64,000 nt of DNA from contig AP025250.1 in the NCBI GenBank assembly GCA_020886235.1, forward strand, positions 434,001-498,000, written 5' to 3'. Below, in pieces: positions 36,392 through 45,844 of the stretch (within the stretch, counting starts at the first letter, position 1; each line of letters starts with the position of its first letter). The position numbers were made by a program, and so were the translations under genes. Source of the DNA: Candidatus Dependentiae bacterium Noda2021 (GTDB lineage Bacteria > Babelota > Babeliae > Babelales > Vermiphilaceae). Below the pieces are notes generated by a model. It was not told the origin of the DNA. It was given only the letters and a program-made list of their open reading frames with translations, and ran no database searches.

Positions 36392-37522
36392 ATGAAAAAA
36401 TTTAGTTTAATTTTATTAACAACTTTTGCGCACGCTGCCTTCGCAATGGAAGAAACTAACGCAGTAAATGTGTGGAACGTTCAAAATCAAACACAAAAAG
36501 CATCAATCGAAGTTTTTACTGAGCAAGAAAAAATAATGAATCAAATTAAAGATTCATTAGAAAGCACAGAAGGTTCTAAAGTTGCTTTTGGTTTGCAACA
36601 ATGCATTAAATTAACAACAATCCATGACAAAGAAAAAGCGTTATTCAGAAGACTCAAGCATTTTGTAAAAGACGAGGCAACGGTCTCATTGTTGTCAAAT
36701 AATGTTAGTGCTATATACGATGCAATAAAAGCTGTAGATACACAAGCAGGCAAAGACTATTATGTTATTCCTGCTGTTGATACCGCAGTTAAATCTAATA
36801 ATGAGTTGCTTAAAAAGTACAATGCGGACATTGAATCTCAAACATCAAACTTAACCGCAAAAAATAAGCGCGCACAAGAGCTTGAAGCACAAAAAGCGGA
36901 TTATGAAAAACAAATCAACGAATTGGCAACACGCATACGTGAATTTCGCAATGAATTAACCTCTAAAGAAATTAGCTCAAAAATTGCATCAACTTCTGCT
37001 GAAATTACCACACTTTCTCAAAAATTGAGTCCATTAGAAACTCGCCTACAAGAAGTAACCACTACTCTTGATAAGACTAGAGTTGAAATTCAAGACTTAG
37101 ATAGAGCTATTCAAAATGCTAAAGAGAAGACTACTTCCCTAGAGTCTACCAACAATGATCTGTTAACCATTCGCAAGCCTATCTACATGGATCTGTTTAA
37201 AACAGCTAAAGAGACTGCACTTGCTGAACGAGATAGCTTAATTGATCAAATTACTCACCTTAAAAATAAACCGGACATTACGGGCGAGGAAAAGATTGCA
37301 AACGAAACTGAAATTAAGCGCTTAGAAGCAGAATTAGCAAAAAAACAACAAAAAGCTGACAAGTATTTACACTATGACGCAAAACTATTGGGTAGTTATG
37401 GCGTTACTGATGCAATTCCGTACAATGCCGGCAAAGTTGCAAAAAAATTGGCTTCAACGGTAGCTTCATTTGTTACCTGGGGTGGTAGCAAAACAAATAA
37501 AACTAGTCCAACCACTAAATAA
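36392..37522 (+). CDS. exported coiled-coil protein
   Basis: 376 residues: signal peptide ending THAAFAMEE-type boundary (HAAFAME), a helical N-terminal region, then a long coiled coil (about 145-325) with heptads and charged runs (TAKNKRAQELEAQKADYEKQ, then LDKTRVEIQDLDRAIQNAKE). The C-terminus is short and Ser/Thr/Lys-rich (WGGSKTNKTSPTTK). No enzyme motif. AAGGAG precedes the ATG, and a terminator follows. Probably a structural or adhesive exported protein; its relation to the 1184-residue coiled-coil protein is limited to architecture. Confidence 0.75.
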   Translation: MKKFSLILLTTFAHAAFAMEETNAVNVWNVQNQTQKASIEVFTEQEKIMNQIKDSLESTEGSKVAFGLQQCIKLTTIHDKEKALFRRLKHFVKDEATVSLLSNNVSAIYDAIKAVDTQAGKDYYVIPAVDTAVKSNNELLKKYNADIESQTSNLTAKNKRAQELEAQKADYEKQINELATRIREFRNELTSKEISSKIASTSAEITTLSQKLSPLETRLQEVTTTLDKTRVEIQDLDRAIQNAKEKTTSLESTNNDLLTIRKPIYMDLFKTAKETALAERDSLIDQITHLKNKPDITGEEKIANETEIKRLEAELAKKQQKADKYLHYDAKLLGSYGVTDAIPYNAGKVAKKLASTVASFVTWGGSKTNKTSPTTK

Positions 37523-37531
37523 TTAAATCAA

Positions 37532-37556
37532 AGAGAGGCGGTTATCGCCTCTCTTG
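37532..37556 (+). terminator. terminator of the coiled-coil protein gene
   Basis: Nine-base perfect arms around GTTAT (stem 37532-37554), followed by a short T-containing tail; nine bases after the stop and just before ruvC. Confidence 0.65.
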
Positions 37557-37569
37557 TTATAAAGATACT

Positions 37570-38058
37570 ATGATAGTACTTGGTATAGATCCTGGATTTA
37601 CGGCCGCTGGTTTTGCCGTCATTAAAAAAACGGGTCATCAATCACAACTCATCGAGTGTGGTTTTTTGGCAACACCCTCATCTAAGCATTTGTCAGAACG
37701 TGTGGGCATTTTTTACCAATTTTTTTTAGAAAAAATTAAAACTCACCAAGTTACAGATATAGCTCTTGAAACACCGTTCTTAGGCAAGAACGCCCAAAAC
37801 TTTCTTAAACTTGGTTATTTACGGGGTATATTATATTTACTCGCTCATCAAAACGGTATTACGCTCCATGAGTTTGCTCCGCGCGAGGTTAAGCTGTCAT
37901 TAACTGGCTTTGGAGGTGCCAGCAAAGAGCAGGTTGCTCGTGTTATTCTTCAATTGTTTCCTAAGCTCAGTAAGCCTAATAAGTACGATGTTACTGATGC
38001 TTTGGCCATAACCCTGTGTGGTTTATGGAAAAACAAAAATACTCTTTTATATAAATAA
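37570..38058 (+). CDS. ruvC: crossover junction endodeoxyribonuclease RuvC
   Basis: Holliday-junction resolvase. 162 residues. Catalytic acidic residues are visible: Asp7 in VLGIDPGFTAAG, Glu in ALETPF, and the Asp pair in KYDVTDALAI. RuvA and RuvB are not nearby. Confidence 0.93.
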   Translation: MIVLGIDPGFTAAGFAVIKKTGHQSQLIECGFLATPSSKHLSERVGIFYQFFLEKIKTHQVTDIALETPFLGKNAQNFLKLGYLRGILYLLAHQNGITLHEFAPREVKLSLTGFGGASKEQVARVILQLFPKLSKPNKYDVTDALAITLCGLWKNKNTLLYK

Positions 38059-38141
38059 TTGCGTCACACCTAGAAAATAAGCTACAGTAAGGGCGATAGG
38101 TTAGGGGAAGCTTTGCAAGCGCCAATTCAGAGAGGGATCTT

Positions 38142-38603
38142 ATGATAAAGCGCTTATCGTCTTTATTGGTAGAAAACGCAACGCAGCGTTATTTGTTTTC
38201 AACACATTTAAGTGAAGAAAACATAATTGCGTGCCATTCGCTTATGCTCATGCCGGGAATTCATAGCATATTAGTAAAAAACATGCAGATTGGTCGAGGT
38301 ATTATGGTATCACTCATCAATTCGTTAGATTATTATCGCAATGTGGGATGTTTGTCATTAGAAGAAGCACCCCAAGAAAATTCTATTAAAGATGTGTATT
38401 ACAATTTGCTTGAAGGCGATTATTTAAACAATCAGTCGTGTAAAAGTATGCAAGACTTTTTATTTGAAGATTTTACTAGCTGTGACTTTTTGTGGATTGA
38501 AAAAACACAAGAATTAGAAAATTCATTATGGTATAGCTATTTTTACCAGGCGTTATTGCCGCATGCTAATCGTTTGCCAGTTTTTATACTAGCAAGTGTT
38601 TAG
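38142..38603 (+). CDS. hypothetical protein
   Basis: 153 residues, no signal peptide. A ribosome binding site-like GAGGGATC precedes the ATG. The sequence has hydrophobic and acidic segments (SIKDVYYNLLEGDYLNNQSC, SCDFLWIEKTQELENSLWYS) but no motif I recognise. It may be a lineage-specific cytoplasmic protein cotranscribed with ruvC. Confidence 0.6.
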   Translation: MIKRLSSLLVENATQRYLFSTHLSEENIIACHSLMLMPGIHSILVKNMQIGRGIMVSLINSLDYYRNVGCLSLEEAPQENSIKDVYYNLLEGDYLNNQSCKSMQDFLFEDFTSCDFLWIEKTQELENSLWYSYFYQALLPHANRLPVFILASV

Positions 38604-39264
38604 TGTTGAGAGTGGTTCGGTTGGTAAAAGTCGGCTGCCGTTATGTTCCGATAATGATCATTATGTAAAAACTTACGCTAATAGCGGGCATGCAGCCTGA
38701 TTATCAGATCAATTTAATTTGGTATTAATTTAAGTATATAACCAATTACAACGTTTATTTTGTGAGGTTATAAATAGATATATAGATATTTGGTAACAGA
38801 ACCAGTCTACGTATTTAGAGCAAGGCTATGCTTACGAACCATTCAACGTCATACCTAACCTTATGCCTTACTCTCCCTATATGAACATAGGTTATACTGA
38901 CTAACCAGATACAAAGATAAAGATAAGATATAGGTATCTAATATACCCTACTGCTTGCCCACGCGAGAATAAGATATGGATTAAATAAAAATTCCACCGC
39001 ACTGACCGAAATCAATGCGATGGAAAAAAGGAGAGTAGTAATGAAGCCTAATTGAAATTTCTTATAGTCTAGAAGTTAATTTTCTTTTCGACTATAGATG
39101 CTAAGAATTAAATTAAATGATATTGGAAAAAAGTCAAATATTTTATGTCAATAAACATTGAATTAACAACCTTTTTTTCATAATCATTACAAAGATTATA
39201 TAGGTAATTTTTATGTTTGTCAAAATACTCGAAAAATAATATAGGCTAATATAGAGAAAATTAT
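38604..39264. other. 660-base non-coding AT-rich gap
   Basis: No reading frame of useful length, tRNA-like cloverleaf or DnaA box of the TTATNCACA type was seen. Contents: short purine-rich repeats (GATAAAGATAAGATA and relatives near 38915-38935) and one hairpin described separately. It separates the plus-strand ruvC block from dnaN-recF. Confidence 0.6.
38990..39025 (-). terminator. possible terminator downstream of recF
   Basis: Ten-base arms with one G:T-type mismatch (38992-39001 and 39014-39023). On the minus strand the stem is followed by TTTTTATTT. It is 240 bases past the recF stop, so its gene is not certain. Confidence 0.45.
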
Positions 39265-40340
39265 TCATTTTGTAAGATTTATATACGAACAGCCATAAGC
39301 ATGGAGTTCCTCGGCAAGCCATTGATTGGTTCCTGGAGCAGTTATAACTATCTGATTGCTCAAGTCTAATAAGGGTTTTAACAACTGCACCCCTTTTTGA
39401 CGATCAAAATCAGTCATAAAATCATCAAGAAGGAAGATGGCTGGGCCTTTACGCATGCCAAGCCACTTCATTTGCGCAATTTTAATAAGCATTACTACAA
39501 GCTTTTGTTGCCCGCGGGATGCAAAAGCTTTTGATTTTTTCTCCTGAAAGGTGATTGAAAAATCATCTAAATGAGCCCCAAATAAGGAGCGCCCCAGGCG
39601 CTCCTCTTGGGCAAAGAGTGAATTATGTTCAGTAATAAATTCTTCAAAGCTAGGGCTATTAGATTTGCTCGTATAATGAAAGTGAATTGCAATATCAGGA
39701 AAATAGTGAGCAGCCAGCTGCCTAATCTCTTCCTCAAGCTGCGTGAGTGTTTCTTTGCGCACCTGCTTAATATGCTCTGATATGCGCCATAGTTGCTCTG
39801 TCCAAACATTGAACTCGGTGGCGTCTTTTCTACCCCCGCAGAGCAGGCTATTACGCTGTTCTACGATGTTTTTAAGTCTACGCACTGTTTGGGCAAACTC
39901 GGGTTATAGAGAATCACCACATGGTCAATAAATGATCGGCGTGATTCAGGAGAACCTTTAATGAGCTCAAGGTCGTCCTCAGTCACCGTAATCACTCTAT
40001 AAAAATTCATTAAATCTTTATAAGAATTCACGCTGAGCTGATTGACCTTGACTACCTTTTTTTTACCCTTAAAGCCAACTTGGATAGTGTGGTATTCATC
40101 AATAATATCAGTATTTTTAACCTCGGCCTTAATAAAGAAAGTGTTGTTTTCAAATTGAAGCAATTCTGTGGAGCTTGCGGTTCTAAATGAGCGCAAATAA
40201 CACAAATAATGCAATGCTTCTACAATGCTCGTCTTTCCAGAACCATTAAAACCCTCAATGAATATAATAGGATTACTAAAGGTAAGCTCTAACGAGTCGA
40301 AACAACGAAAATTCTGTATGGTAAGGCGCTGAAGTTGCAC
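39265..40340 (-). CDS. recF: DNA replication and repair protein RecF, apparent frameshift
   Basis: SMC-like ATPase loading RecA at gaps. The N-terminal part has QNFRCFDSLELTF and Walker A GFNGSGKTSIVEAL, and ends soon after VILYNP. The second part continues in another frame (EFAQTVRRLKNIVEQRN) to the signature GAHLDDFSITF, SRGQQKLVVMLIKIAQ and Walker B FLLDDFMTDFD. Adding one base to the GGG run at 39901-39903 gives about 358 residues, the normal length. The stretch reads NP-EFAQTVRRLK across the join, matching the family. Its start is two bases after the dnaN stop, so the two are an operon. Confidence 0.9.
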
Positions 40341-40342
40341 AA

Positions 40343-41470
40343 TTAGTTACTCATCGTTGTGGGCGATACCGGCATCACTAAATAAGTCAGTTGTCCGCTA
40401 TCTGTTTCGCTTTGAAATAAAATAGGCTTAGTAGGATTCTTTAAAAAGAAATGGAGCTTATCATCGGCAAATGCTTGAAGGCCACTGAGTAAATATGGTG
40501 CATAGAATCTAATATCAATAGGTTGTCCACCAAATTGATAAATAGGAAGATTCTCTTCTAAATTACCTACTTCTTTATTTTGCATTGATACATTAAGTGA
40601 ATGAGCATCAAAGCTAAACTTAGTAGCTATAAATTGGCCCGACAATAAGCATGAAGAGCGACGCAATGTTTTTACTAAGTGTGAGCGATCAATAGTAGCC
40701 CCTACAAAACCTTCTTTGTTTAGAATTGCATTGTATTGGGGAAACTGGTCAGCTAATAACTTGGTAAAGAAATTGAAAGATTCGCCCGAAAATACTAATT
40801 GATTGCCACATACCCCTAAAAATACGGGGCTGTCTGATGCAGCTTCTAATAATTTTTTAACTTCAAATATTGCCCGACGTGGCAGTAACCATTTTTTTGG
40901 TTCTTCTAAGGTATATTTATCGGTGCTTACTTGTGCTAAGCAATGGCCATCAGTAGTGGTCATTTTAAATTCAGTATTTGATATTTCTAAAAATAACCCA
41001 TTTAGTGAGTTATTGGCATTATTTTGAGGAATTAAAAACGCAACTTTATCAAGCATGTTAAGCAAGAATGAAGAATCAAGATGCATAATGTTTTCAATAC
41101 GCTCTGGAAATGGTGGAAACTCTTGCGCTTCTTTAATATTTAATGAAAGGTGCACTGTGCCAGATTTAATAGAGAGTTGGTTATTGCGCAATTGAAATTG
41201 TATGTCACCTTCAAGCTCTTTTACAATATCAAATATTCGTTTGCCCGGGACCAAGAATGAGTGTGGTTCGGTAATATTGCAAATGCTGGGCAAGTAACTT
41301 GCTTGCAAGCTAATTTCTAAGTCGGTACTTTTGAGTACTACTTCTTTATGACCAATTTGAAACATAATCATGCTCGTAGCATCAAGCGTGGTACGTTTTG
41401 TGCAAATTGGTTGCATAGAAGATAACAATGAAATGAACGGTTTTTGTTCTACAATAAAGTTGCTTTCCAT
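40343..41470 (-). CDS. dnaN: DNA polymerase III beta subunit (sliding clamp)
   Basis: 375 residues, the usual length. Family features: LVPGKRIFDIVKELEG, the central LLPRRAIFEVKKLLE, and the C-terminal YLVMPVSP, which forms the peptide-binding pocket edge. Upstream of recF with a two-base gap. dnaA is not adjacent, unlike the common dnaA-dnaN-recF order. Confidence 0.94.
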   Translation of the reverse strand: MESNFIVEQKPFISLLSSMQPICTKRTTLDATSMIMFQIGHKEVVLKSTDLEISLQASYLPSICNITEPHSFLVPGKRIFDIVKELEGDIQFQLRNNQLSIKSGTVHLSLNIKEAQEFPPFPERIENIMHLDSSFLLNMLDKVAFLIPQNNANNSLNGLFLEISNTEFKMTTTDGHCLAQVSTDKYTLEEPKKWLLPRRAIFEVKKLLEAASDSPVFLGVCGNQLVFSGESFNFFTKLLADQFPQYNAILNKEGFVGATIDRSHLVKTLRRSSCLLSGQFIATKFSFDAHSLNVSMQNKEVGNLEENLPIYQFGGQPIDIRFYAPYLLSGLQAFADDKLHFFLKNPTKPILFQSETDSGQLTYLVMPVSPTTMSN

Positions 41471-41577
41471 GAGCGTTTTTATGCCTTTATTATACGGTAA
41501 TTTTTTAAAATTTTTTTCTTAATATATGGCTAGATTATCAATATAATATGCGCATGAAAAAATGAAAAGTTTTATTA

Positions 41578-41613
41578 CATAAAAAAAGCGGATGGTACAA
41601 TCATCCGCTTTAG
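41578..41613 (-). terminator. terminator of the small exported gene cluster
   Basis: Nine-base perfect arms (41586-41594 and 41602-41610); a run of seven A on the left gives a T-run on the minus strand. Confidence 0.75.
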
Positions 41614-41639
41614 ATTATTAATTATCGTATGTATCATTT

Positions 41640-41879
41640 TTATTTGTTGTTACATTTTCTTTGAAGTTCAGATAAGCTTTCCCCAATCCAAAAGCGTGCC
41701 AAAGATGAATTTTCTTCATCTGATGATTCCTCATCAAAAGACATCTTCTCGCGCACTATTAGAACGCCATTAACATTGATAGGGGTGTTGTTATTGTTCT
41801 TCTTTGAACTATCATTTCTATTGTCCATTGCAGTGAGTGAACTAAGAGTTAATAAGCTCAGTAGTAAATACTTAGACAT
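41640..41879 (-). CDS. tiny exported protein, Asn-rich
   Basis: 79 residues: signal peptide SKYLLLSLLTLSSLTAMDN and a polar mature part with an Asn/Lys run (KKNNNNTP) and an acidic stretch (SFDEESSDEENSS). Start chosen at the ATG behind AAGGATT; the longer frame upstream overlaps the previous gene. Unknown function; last of four small exported-protein genes. Confidence 0.65.
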   Translation of the reverse strand: MSKYLLLSLLTLSSLTAMDNRNDSSKKNNNNTPINVNGVLIVREKMSFDEESSDEENSSLARFWIGESLSELQRKCNNK

Positions 41880-41892
41880 TGATAATCCTTGT

Positions 41893-42486
41893 TTATTTGC
41901 AAAGATGATACGTAGTAGTTGTTGAGGGAACCGTCGTAGCAAATGAATCGGTATCGTGCTTGGTAGTCTTATTTATTTCCTCAATTTCTTGGAGCGTTGC
42001 AGAATAGATGGCCAATGCATCTTGGCTACTTGCCTCTGTTTGTGACACTAATGCATTATGTTGATCAGGTAAGGTAGACACGACACGAATGCATTGGTTA
42101 TTTTTTTCAAGTGAAACACTCACGCTGTGAGGATTGTTACATACATCGTAACTATAAAATTTAATAACCGATGATTTAAAGCTGACTATGTTAATTAAAG
42201 GTGTAATTTTATCAATAACAGTTTGTTCTACAGAGCAATATCCAGCATCTTCTAATCTTCTTTTAAAATAAGCAAGCTCGCCATCGTCTTTGCCCGTATG
42301 TTGTAAACAAACAATGTCGGGGGATTCTTTTTCAATGTTTGGCATTCGTAACAGTTTTTTATTCTGAGCAGAGATGATGGTCATGCAGCTCAAAGTGCGC
42401 TGAGTGTCTAATTCGTTTTTTTCCATGCAGATAGTTGATGAAACAAAAATTGAAGTAAGAGTAAGAATTGCGTGTAGATTTTTCAT
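41893..42486 (-). CDS. exported protein of unknown function
   Basis: 197 residues: signal peptide LHAILTLTSIFVSSTICMEKN, then a domain with VCLQHTGKDDGELAYFKRRL and FYSYDVCNNPHSVSVSLEKN, ending in a Thr-rich tail (TTVPSTTTTYHLC). The start is the ATG giving the signal peptide; upstream codons of the same frame cover the neighbouring gene. The middle hints at an endonuclease/exonuclease/phosphatase-like fragment (PDIVCLQHTG), but the catalytic set is not complete enough to name it. Confidence 0.65.
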   Translation of the reverse strand: MKNLHAILTLTSIFVSSTICMEKNELDTQRTLSCMTIISAQNKKLLRMPNIEKESPDIVCLQHTGKDDGELAYFKRRLEDAGYCSVEQTVIDKITPLINIVSFKSSVIKFYSYDVCNNPHSVSVSLEKNNQCIRVVSTLPDQHNALVSQTEASSQDALAIYSATLQEIEEINKTTKHDTDSFATTVPSTTTTYHLCK

Positions 42487-42517
42487 AGGTGTTTTTCTTT
42501 TAAAAAGGGTATGAGGG

Positions 42518-42742
42518 CTAGTTGAAAAATGTATTGCTAAAAAAATTATTTGAACAATATTCATAGTCTTGTTGTGCTGTCGCAATTTGAAGGCGAACAA
42601 TTTGGGCTGCTTGGTAATCTTTATCCCTCTCATGAACAACATCTTTCTGAATAGGTATATTTGTACGGTATTCTTTTTTTTCCATCGCAATACTTGTGCT
42701 TATTAGGCAGAAAGCTACCAATGCTCCGTAGTAAATTTTCAT
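42518..42742 (-). CDS. tiny exported protein
   Basis: 74 residues: signal peptide KIYYGALVAFCLISTSIAMEKK followed by a charged helix (QKDVVHERDKDYQAAQIVRL). The ATG is the first one giving a proper signal peptide, preceded by CAGGATAAGACG. Part of the four-gene cluster of small exported proteins. Confidence 0.62.
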   Translation of the reverse strand: MKIYYGALVAFCLISTSIAMEKKEYRTNIPIQKDVVHERDKDYQAAQIVRLQIATAQQDYEYCSNNFFSNTFFN

Positions 42743-42774
42743 CGTCTTATCCTGTTGTTGGTTGTGAGAAATTA

Positions 42775-43143
42775 CTAGATTATAATACATTTAGTTTTTT
42801 TGTGCTGTTTTTTGTGCGCAAAATCTAACACGTGTGGATTTTCTATAACGATAGTAAGGCTATTCTCGACACTGATCAGCCATTCCTTATCGATTTTTTC
42901 AGCAATATCGTAGTTAAAGGCTTTGCGTAATTTATTGTACGCAAGGAGCAATTGCTCTTTATCAGATTTTGATTTGTTATGATTTTTTACCATCTCAAAA
43001 GCAATCCACATATTTTTTTTTAATGTTAAATCATCAGACGTGCGTTTGATGCTTATTGTGCGTAAGTCCATATCGTGTTCCATAGACATGCAGTCACTTA
43101 ATCTCACCATCAAAAGGCTGACCATTAATACTTTTAGAATCAT
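42775..43143 (-). CDS. small exported protein
   Basis: 122 residues: signal peptide ILKVLMVSLLMVRLSDCMSMEHD, then a helical domain with charged runs (RTSDDLTLKKNMWIAFEMVK) and a Lys/His-rich tail (HKKQHKKTKC). The start is one of two adjacent ATGs behind AGGAGTTG; the second fits the ribosome binding site spacing better. First gene of the exported cluster. Confidence 0.62.
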   Translation of the reverse strand: MILKVLMVSLLMVRLSDCMSMEHDMDLRTISIKRTSDDLTLKKNMWIAFEMVKNHNKSKSDKEQLLLAYNKLRKAFNYDIAEKIDKEWLISVENSLTIVIENPHVLDFAHKKQHKKTKCIII

Positions 43144-43240
43144 CATCAACTCCTGCACGCTAAAATGATAGTAATATGTATAAATTTAAGCCAATAATAA
43201 GCGCTTTTCTAGGAAAATAAAGTTTTAGTCACATTTATTG

Positions 43241-44146
43241 CTACGAACGCGGATGTTTTTTATCGTATATTTTTCTAAGCTGAGTTGTTTCTACGTGAGT
43301 ATAAATTTGCACCGTAGAAACGTTTTCATGTCCCAATATTAATTGCAAAGAACGTAAATCAGCTCCGCGTTTGAGCAAGTGTGTTGCTAGTGAGTGACGT
43401 AATTGATGCGGTGATATATTTTTTTTGTTACCTGTTTTGCGCCATAAATTTTTTAATATTATCCAGAATGCTTGTCTGGTTATTGGCCGTACGGTGCCCG
43501 CATACAAAATAGGAAACAGATATTCCGAGCGATTTTCATGACACAATGTTGGTCTGACAACTTGAACGTAGTTATTGAGCATATCAAGCAAGGTATGAGG
43601 CACCGGCACTTCCCGGGTCTTGCTTCCTTTACCTTCAACGCGTATAAACCCTGTTTCAGGGTGATAAGCGCTGGTAGTGAGATTAGTTAACTCACTGATT
43701 CGCATGCCGGTTACATAAAGTAAATAGAGCATTACTTTGTTGCGTATACCAATAGCAGAGCTATCTAAATCAGCAACGCGCAATAGTTCATCAATTTCTT
43801 CTTCGGTTAAATAATGAGGAAGTCGTTTTTCAAGTTTAGGCAATAATAAATCTTGGCCTAAATTGGGGATATTGTAATGGGTATGTAAGAAAGAGAAAAA
43901 TGCCTTGAGACATGATATTTTGCGCGCACGGCTTGAAGCGCTTAAGTTCATGGAATGAACTAAATAAGCTAGATAGTTTTTAACACACAAAGAATCGAGA
44001 GTTAAAATGGTTATTTTTTGGTCAGATAAATAGTGCTTGAATTGTGATAAATCTGAAAGGTAAGCACTGTGAGTATTTTTTGAAACGCGTTTTTGAGCGA
44101 GAAGAAAATGTTCAAACGCATGAAATAATTCTGTAATAGTAAGCAT
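43241..44146 (-). CDS. XerC/XerD-type tyrosine recombinase
   Basis: 301 residues, standard Xer length. N-terminal SAM-like core-binding domain, then the catalytic set: Arg in VTGMRISELTNL, Lys in VEGKGSKTREVPV, HQLRHSLATHLL with His-x-x-Arg, LGHENVSTVQIYTHV with His and the nucleophile Tyr. Resolves chromosome dimers at dif. Whether it is XerC or XerD cannot be told; the second recombinase at 53062 may be its partner. Confidence 0.9.
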   Translation of the reverse strand: MLTITELFHAFEHFLLAQKRVSKNTHSAYLSDLSQFKHYLSDQKITILTLDSLCVKNYLAYLVHSMNLSASSRARKISCLKAFFSFLHTHYNIPNLGQDLLLPKLEKRLPHYLTEEEIDELLRVADLDSSAIGIRNKVMLYLLYVTGMRISELTNLTTSAYHPETGFIRVEGKGSKTREVPVPHTLLDMLNNYVQVVRPTLCHENRSEYLFPILYAGTVRPITRQAFWIILKNLWRKTGNKKNISPHQLRHSLATHLLKRGADLRSLQLILGHENVSTVQIYTHVETTQLRKIYDKKHPRS

Positions 44147-44171
44147 AGATAAATTTTCGTTGTTTAATTAC

Positions 44172-44214
44172 AAGCTAAAGAAGCTCTTTCATAATTAAAG
44201 AGCTTCTTTAGAGG
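44172..44214 (-). terminator. strong hairpin terminator after proS
   Basis: Fifteen-base perfect arms (44175-44189 and 44197-44211) with a seven-base loop, 59 bases past the proS stop. The T tail is short, so the long stem does most of the work. Confidence 0.65.
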
Positions 44215-44269
44215 ATTTACGAATATAATCTATATGCTTATAACGCTATTAGAAAGATATTGCAACAAA

Positions 44270-45691
44270 TCAATATGCTTTTGCTACTAATACATCACTT
44301 ACACTTGGTCTTGTGCAGTTAAAGCATTCGGTAAAATGGTGAGTAGTTAAGATGCAGCGTGTTGTTGCTTTATACTGTCTTAGTTCATCTTCACATTCTG
44401 GACGCTGGCACCAACCTGTTTTGTATGCACCGTTGTGTTCAGCAATAATTGGTCCAAAATTTAACAATTTTTCGCCATTATGAGTCACCTTATCTTGGCG
44501 TTCTTGCGCACGGGCAAATAACGCGTGATGCATATCGTCTAGCAATGACGGTACTACCTGTGAAAGCTGATCAATAGCTATAAATGATTTGGTTCCCGTT
44601 AATCTATTTCCTACTACTACTTGGTTATTTGCCAAGTCACGTGGACCAATTTCTACGCGCAATGGAACTCCTTTAAGTTCCCAATGGTAAAATTTAGCGC
44701 CCGGTGTCTTGTGCTCGCTATCATCTATCTCTACGCGTACCTTAGGTTCTAATTGTGCTTTAATTTCTTGAATTTTTGCAAGTAACGTATCTTTTTCTTG
44801 GCCCGCTTTAAAAATAGGAATAATCACTACTTGAATCGGTGCAACACGGGGAGGTAAAATTAATCCTTTTTGATCACCATGGGTCATAACAAGCGCGCCA
44901 ACTAAGCGGGTAGTAGTACCCCAACTAGTCAAATAAGGGTAAGCAAGTTCACCATTGCGATCTTGAAATTGCATGTTAAACGAATGGGCAAAACTTTGGC
45001 TGAGTAAATGTGACGTACCCATTTGAAGAGCTTTACCATCAGGCATTATTCCTTCAAAGGTCATCGTTTTTTCAGCACCGGGAAATTTTTCACGATTAGA
45101 CTTAATTCCTGCGATTACGGGAATTGCCAAGATGTTGTGGCATAAATTTACATATTCCTGAAGCATGAGTTCTGCTTCTTCAACTGCCTCTTGATGGGTT
45201 TCGTGGGCAGTGTGGCCTTCTTGCCAGAAAAATTCTGTGGTTCTCAAAAAGGGACGAGAGCGCTTCTCCCAGCGAACTACGTTTGCCCATTGATTAATTT
45301 TTAAAGGCAAATCACGCCATGATTTTATCCATTGCGCAAACATGAAGTGAATAATTGTCTCTGAAGTAGGTCGTACTACCAGAGGTTCTTCCAATTCTTT
45401 GCCACCCGCATGAGTAACTACAGCAAGCTCCGGAGCAAATCCTTCTACGTGTTCAGCTTCTTTTTTAAAGAATGACTCAGGAATAAATAACGGAAATGAA
45501 GCATTATGATGACCAGTTTTTTTAATGCGGTCATTTAAATTATCTTTGATGTGTTCCCATATTGACCAGCCGTACGGTCTTACTACCATACAACCGCGTA
45601 CCGGTGCATTGTCTACTAGTTCTGCGGTGTGAATTACTTCGTTGTACCAATCAGAAAAATGGGTGTTGATGTCAGGCAGTTTATTGCTCAT
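44270..45691 (-). CDS. proS: prolyl-tRNA synthetase, archaeal/eukaryotic type
   Basis: Class II synthetase charging tRNA-Pro. 473 residues without the bacterial INS editing insertion. Motif 2 (VVRWEKRSRPFLRTTEFFWQEGHTAH) is typical of the ProS type 3 lineage; motif 3 (LVGALVMTHGDQKGLILPP) is present; and the C-terminal zinc-binding extension ends with CILTTHHFTECFNCTRPS. This type occurs in several bacterial groups by ancient transfer. Single gene, followed by the long hairpin. Confidence 0.93.
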   Translation of the reverse strand: MSNKLPDINTHFSDWYNEVIHTAELVDNAPVRGCMVVRPYGWSIWEHIKDNLNDRIKKTGHHNASFPLFIPESFFKKEAEHVEGFAPELAVVTHAGGKELEEPLVVRPTSETIIHFMFAQWIKSWRDLPLKINQWANVVRWEKRSRPFLRTTEFFWQEGHTAHETHQEAVEEAELMLQEYVNLCHNILAIPVIAGIKSNREKFPGAEKTMTFEGIMPDGKALQMGTSHLLSQSFAHSFNMQFQDRNGELAYPYLTSWGTTTRLVGALVMTHGDQKGLILPPRVAPIQVVIIPIFKAGQEKDTLLAKIQEIKAQLEPKVRVEIDDSEHKTPGAKFYHWELKGVPLRVEIGPRDLANNQVVVGNRLTGTKSFIAIDQLSQVVPSLLDDMHHALFARAQERQDKVTHNGEKLLNFGPIIAEHNGAYKTGWCQRPECEDELRQYKATTRCILTTHHFTECFNCTRPSVSDVLVAKAY

Positions 45692-45844
45692 GCGATTCTC
45701 ATAGTAAAAAATATTATAATTATTGTAAGATTACAAGACCCGTGTCGTATTGTACAGACAACAGTAGCTTAATTCTTGTTTTTAACACCGTGAACTACCT
45801 AAACTTTTACCAATGTTTTTTAAGTCTAACAAGCTAGGTGTTTT

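Noticed and set aside
38604-39264. Replication origin next to dnaN-recF
   Set aside because: No DnaA boxes of the usual form and no dnaA neighbour; left as a non-coding gap.
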